From the NCBI GenBank assembly GCA_900552905.1, contig USBR01000002.1, positions 1 to 48,739 of the forward strand: 48,739 nucleotides of DNA. Reading direction: 5' to 3'. Positions within the stretch are counted from its first letter, which is position 1; every line of letters starts with the position of its first letter. Shown one piece after another: positions 46,696-48,739 of the stretch. The notes below the pieces were generated by a model. The model was not told the DNA's origin. It worked only from the letters and a program-made list of their open reading frames with translations, and made no database searches. The position numbers were made by a program, and so were the translations under genes. Source of the DNA: an uncultured Succinatimonas sp. (GTDB lineage: Bacteria; Pseudomonadota; Gammaproteobacteria; Enterobacterales; Succinivibrionaceae).

Positions 46696-47492
46696 TGGCT
46701 CTGCCCTCACCGCATATGCGGGCGCGTAAACGCTTTGGACAAAACTTCTTAGTCGATGACTATATCATCGGCCAGATTGTTGATGCCATCAACCCTAAAG
46801 TAGGTGACAATCTCATCGAGATTGGCCCAGGTCACGCCGCGCTCACCCGTCCGGTCTTAGAGCGCGCTCAAAGCTTAACTGCCATTGAGCTTGACCGCGA
46901 TTTAGTCGAAATTTTAAGTCACGATCCTTTCTTAAAGGGCCTCAACCTCATTTCCGCTGACGCCCTTAAGATCGATTTTTCCACCCTGCCCGGTGCAGGT
47001 AAATTACGCGTCTTTGGTAATCTGCCTTATAACATTACCTCCCCTATTATCTTCCATCTGTTAAAGCAGCAAGGCATTATCGATATGCACTTTATGCTGC
47101 AAAAGGAAGTGGTAGAGCGTTTAGCTGCAGGTCCTGGTGGTCATGATTATGGTCGTCTGACAGTCATGACACAGTTTTACGCCGATGTCATCCCCATGCT
47201 CGTAGTACCGCCACAGGCTTTCCGGCCGGCCCCTAAGGTTACCTCAGCTGTAGTCAGACTTATTCCTAAACAGCTTTCAGAAGAAGAGCGGAGCTTAGCT
47301 GAAACCTTAAATACCATCACCACTGCCGCCTTTGGTGCTCGCCGTAAGACTCTGCGCAATGCTTTAGGTAAGATCTTCACTGAAGAGGAATTACAAAAAC
47401 TCAATATCGATCCTATTGCCCGTGCTGAAAATCTGAGTGTCGCTCAATATATTGAATTGGCCAAAGCTTTAAAGAGCCGAGGTGAAAACTAA
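46695..47492 (+). CDS. rsmA: 16S rRNA (adenine 1518/1519-N6) dimethyltransferase
   Basis: RsmA (KsgA) dimethylates two adjacent adenines near the 3' end of 16S rRNA. The 265-residue protein has KRFGQNFLVD, the SAM-binding IGPGHAALT, and the catalytic NLPYNITSPI. It is coupled to pdxA and overlaps the next methyltransferase start by one base (TAATG). Confidence 0.96.
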   Translation: MALPSPHMRARKRFGQNFLVDDYIIGQIVDAINPKVGDNLIEIGPGHAALTRPVLERAQSLTAIELDRDLVEILSHDPFLKGLNLISADALKIDFSTLPGAGKLRVFGNLPYNITSPIIFHLLKQQGIIDMHFMLQKEVVERLAAGPGGHDYGRLTVMTQFYADVIPMLVVPPQAFRPAPKVTSAVVRLIPKQLSEEERSLAETLNTITTAAFGARRKTLRNALGKIFTEEELQKLNIDPIARAENLSVAQYIELAKALKSRGEN

Positions 47493-48556
47493 TGAGCGGA
47501 TCCCCTATTTTTGAGCTTTTAGAGCGCTCACAAGAGCGCTTTGCAGAGCGTCGCCTCTTAATCTGTGGCGATGTTTTAGATGAACAGTTACTAAAGCTTA
47601 CCCGCTATACCCACAGCGCCACTGTGCTTGTGGATAATTTTGTTACCGCACAATCTATGGCCGCTTTATTAGCCCAGAAATTTGAGCAGCACAGCCTCTG
47701 TCAGAGTGTTGAATATAAGCATATCAAGGTTTGCTTTAGCGCCCTTGAATTAGCTACATTAGATAAATTCGACACCCTCTTAATCATCTTAGGCAAGAAT
47801 AAGCAATTAACGCAAAAGCTCTTAGCTAAATTGCAAAAATTCTTAGAGATCGTGGCGCATATCTATATTGCCGGAGAAAATGCTGGCGGCGGTAAGAGTG
47901 CTAATAGCTTTTTAAAACCTACTGGCGAGTGCGTGAAACTCGATTTAGCTCGTAAGTGCACCCTCTTTATGGCTCAATACCAAAATCCTTTTGCCGATTT
48001 TGAACAAAAAGAACCTATAAATGTGGGCGCTTGTGGCGAAAAATTTAAGCTCTATCAAGATCCAGCCGTCTTCTCTCAGGGGCGTCTTGATGAAGGCACC
48101 GCTATGCTTTTATATGCTCTAAGAGAAGCGCCACTTGTCCACACGGCCTTAGATTTAGGCTGTGGTTGTGGCATTGTGGGTTTATGCCTTAAGAGCTTAG
48201 GTCATCTCCATGTCACCTCCTCCGATGTCAGCGCTCAGGCTTTATATTTAAGTCAGGAAAATGCCAAACTCAATGGCATTGACGGTATTGAGTATTTAGC
48301 CTCAGACATGCTCAAAGATCTCGGTAGCTTTGACATGATTGCAGTCAATCCGCCTTTCCATCGCGGTCTTGTTACTACTACCGCCCCGACCTTAAAGATG
48401 ATTGCCGATGCGCCACAGCATCTTAATGATCAAGGTGTGATGTATTTAGTCGCTAACGGTCATTTAGGTTATGACAAATACCTAAAACAGGCCTTCAGCC
48501 ACGTTGTAATCGTCAAAGAAAATCCGCGCTATAAAGTCTATAAATGCACTAAATAG
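47492..48556 (+). CDS. rsmC: 16S rRNA (guanine 1207-N2) methyltransferase RsmC
   Basis: RsmC methylates G1207 of 16S rRNA on the small subunit. The 354-residue protein has the two-domain RsmC layout: a degenerate N-terminal half (about 1-160) and a C-terminal Rossmann methyltransferase half with LDLGCGCGIVGL, SDVSAQAL and the catalytic VNPPFH. It replaces apaG and apaH, which follow rsmA in E. coli. The N-terminal half is divergent, so RsmC is favoured but related N2-guanine methylases are not fully excluded. Confidence 0.87.
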   Translation: MSGSPIFELLERSQERFAERRLLICGDVLDEQLLKLTRYTHSATVLVDNFVTAQSMAALLAQKFEQHSLCQSVEYKHIKVCFSALELATLDKFDTLLIILGKNKQLTQKLLAKLQKFLEIVAHIYIAGENAGGGKSANSFLKPTGECVKLDLARKCTLFMAQYQNPFADFEQKEPINVGACGEKFKLYQDPAVFSQGRLDEGTAMLLYALREAPLVHTALDLGCGCGIVGLCLKSLGHLHVTSSDVSAQALYLSQENAKLNGIDGIEYLASDMLKDLGSFDMIAVNPPFHRGLVTTTAPTLKMIADAPQHLNDQGVMYLVANGHLGYDKYLKQAFSHVVIVKENPRYKVYKCTK

Positions 48557-48572
48557 CCTTGATAGAATGCAT

Positions 48573-48601
48573 AAAAGCCAGACTTTGAGTCTGGCTTTTT
48601 C
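48573..48601. terminator. Terminator after rsmC
   Basis: A 9-base GC-containing stem (AGCCAGACT and AGTCTGGCT) with loop TTG, flanked by AAAA and TTTTT, ends the lptD-to-rsmC unit and may also serve the converging gene. Confidence 0.85.
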
Positions 48602-48613
48602 ATTTATGATAAA

Positions 48614-48630
48614 GCGGCCTTAAAGGCCGC
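48614..48630. other. Hairpin at the end of the TRAP permease gene
   Basis: GCGGCC, 5-base loop, GGCCGC lies nine bases past the stop codon of the minus-strand gene. There is no clear T run, so it may act together with the terminator at 48573-48601. Confidence 0.4.
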
Positions 48631-48638
48631 TATCAACT

Positions 48639-48739
48639 TTATTTAAGAAGACCGGCTGCATCCGGGAGATACAGAGATAAGGCCGGAACTAAGGTGACGA
48701 TCACAAGCACGATGATGAGTGCTAAGAAGAACGGCAACA
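48639..48739 (-). CDS. TRAP transporter large permease, DctM type (3' end only)
   Basis: The minus strand encodes 32 C-terminal residues and a TAA stop at 48641-48639; the rest lies outside the window. The translated end reads LPFFLALIIVLVIVTLVPAL and then SLYLPDAAGLLK. A hydrophobic helix followed by P-x-x-S-L-x-L-P is the usual ending of DctM/SiaM permeases, which import dicarboxylates, sialic acid or sugar acids with a periplasmic binding protein. The substrate cannot be judged from the fragment. Confidence 0.7.
   Translation of the reverse strand, partial: LPFFLALIIVLVIVTLVPALSLYLPDAAGLLK

Overview
The window is an AT-leaning stretch of a gammaproteobacterial chromosome. Almost every gene is a housekeeping gene, and several blocks keep the gene order known from Escherichia coli: tolC with parE-yqiA-cpdA; aroK-aroB-damX-rpe-gph; fxsA near groES-groEL; ribD-ribE-ribH-nusB-thiL; aroQ-accB-accC; coaE-zapD-yacG; lptD-surA-pdxA-rsmA. 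The low GC, the strong use of TTA for leucine, the TRAP-transporter fragment and the sugar-use genes would fit a host-associated anaerobe such as a member of the Succinivibrionaceae. That family assignment is inference and was not tested.

Layout. Bases 1-947 hold no gene but carry an AT-rich segment, a tandem array of 19-base units built on a DnaA-box-like core, and three copies of one 10-base palindrome. Next come five alternating tRNA-Ala genes on the minus strand (948-1409). From 1929: tolC, kduI, a convergent sugar-porter gene, then a lipopolysaccharide-precursor pair (kdsD, hldE) and a rhodanese. A long minus-strand stretch follows: glgP, parE, a QseB/QseC-like two-component pair, yqiA, cpdA, gph, rpe, damX, aroB, aroK, groEL, groES (with a near-perfect sigma-32 promoter), an EamA transporter and fxsA. 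Then dsbD and mrcA (plus) face a minus-strand operon running glyA-ribD-ribE-ribH-nusB-thiL-fkpA. Plus-strand aroQ-accB-accC is followed by minus-strand xerD and a small lipoprotein. Finally coaE-zapD-yacG and lptD-surA-pdxA-rsmA-rsmC run on the plus strand, and the window ends inside the 3' end of a TRAP transporter large permease gene on the minus strand.

How the genes work together. The cell-envelope theme is strong: Kdo and heptose precursor synthesis (kdsD, hldE), LPS export to the surface (lptD), outer-membrane chaperones (surA, fkpA), peptidoglycan synthesis (mrcA), division (damX, zapD), outer-membrane efflux (tolC) and periplasmic disulfide reduction (dsbD). LptD keeps the four cysteines of the E. 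coli protein. Cofactor synthesis forms a second theme (riboflavin, thiamine diphosphate, PLP, CoA, biotin carboxylation).

I found no obvious new gene system. The best leads are non-coding: the DnaA-box-like array beside the tRNA cluster, the repeated palindrome, a leader upstream of glyA with competing pairings, and a few palindromes over promoters. Non-ATG starts are frequent and several are well supported.
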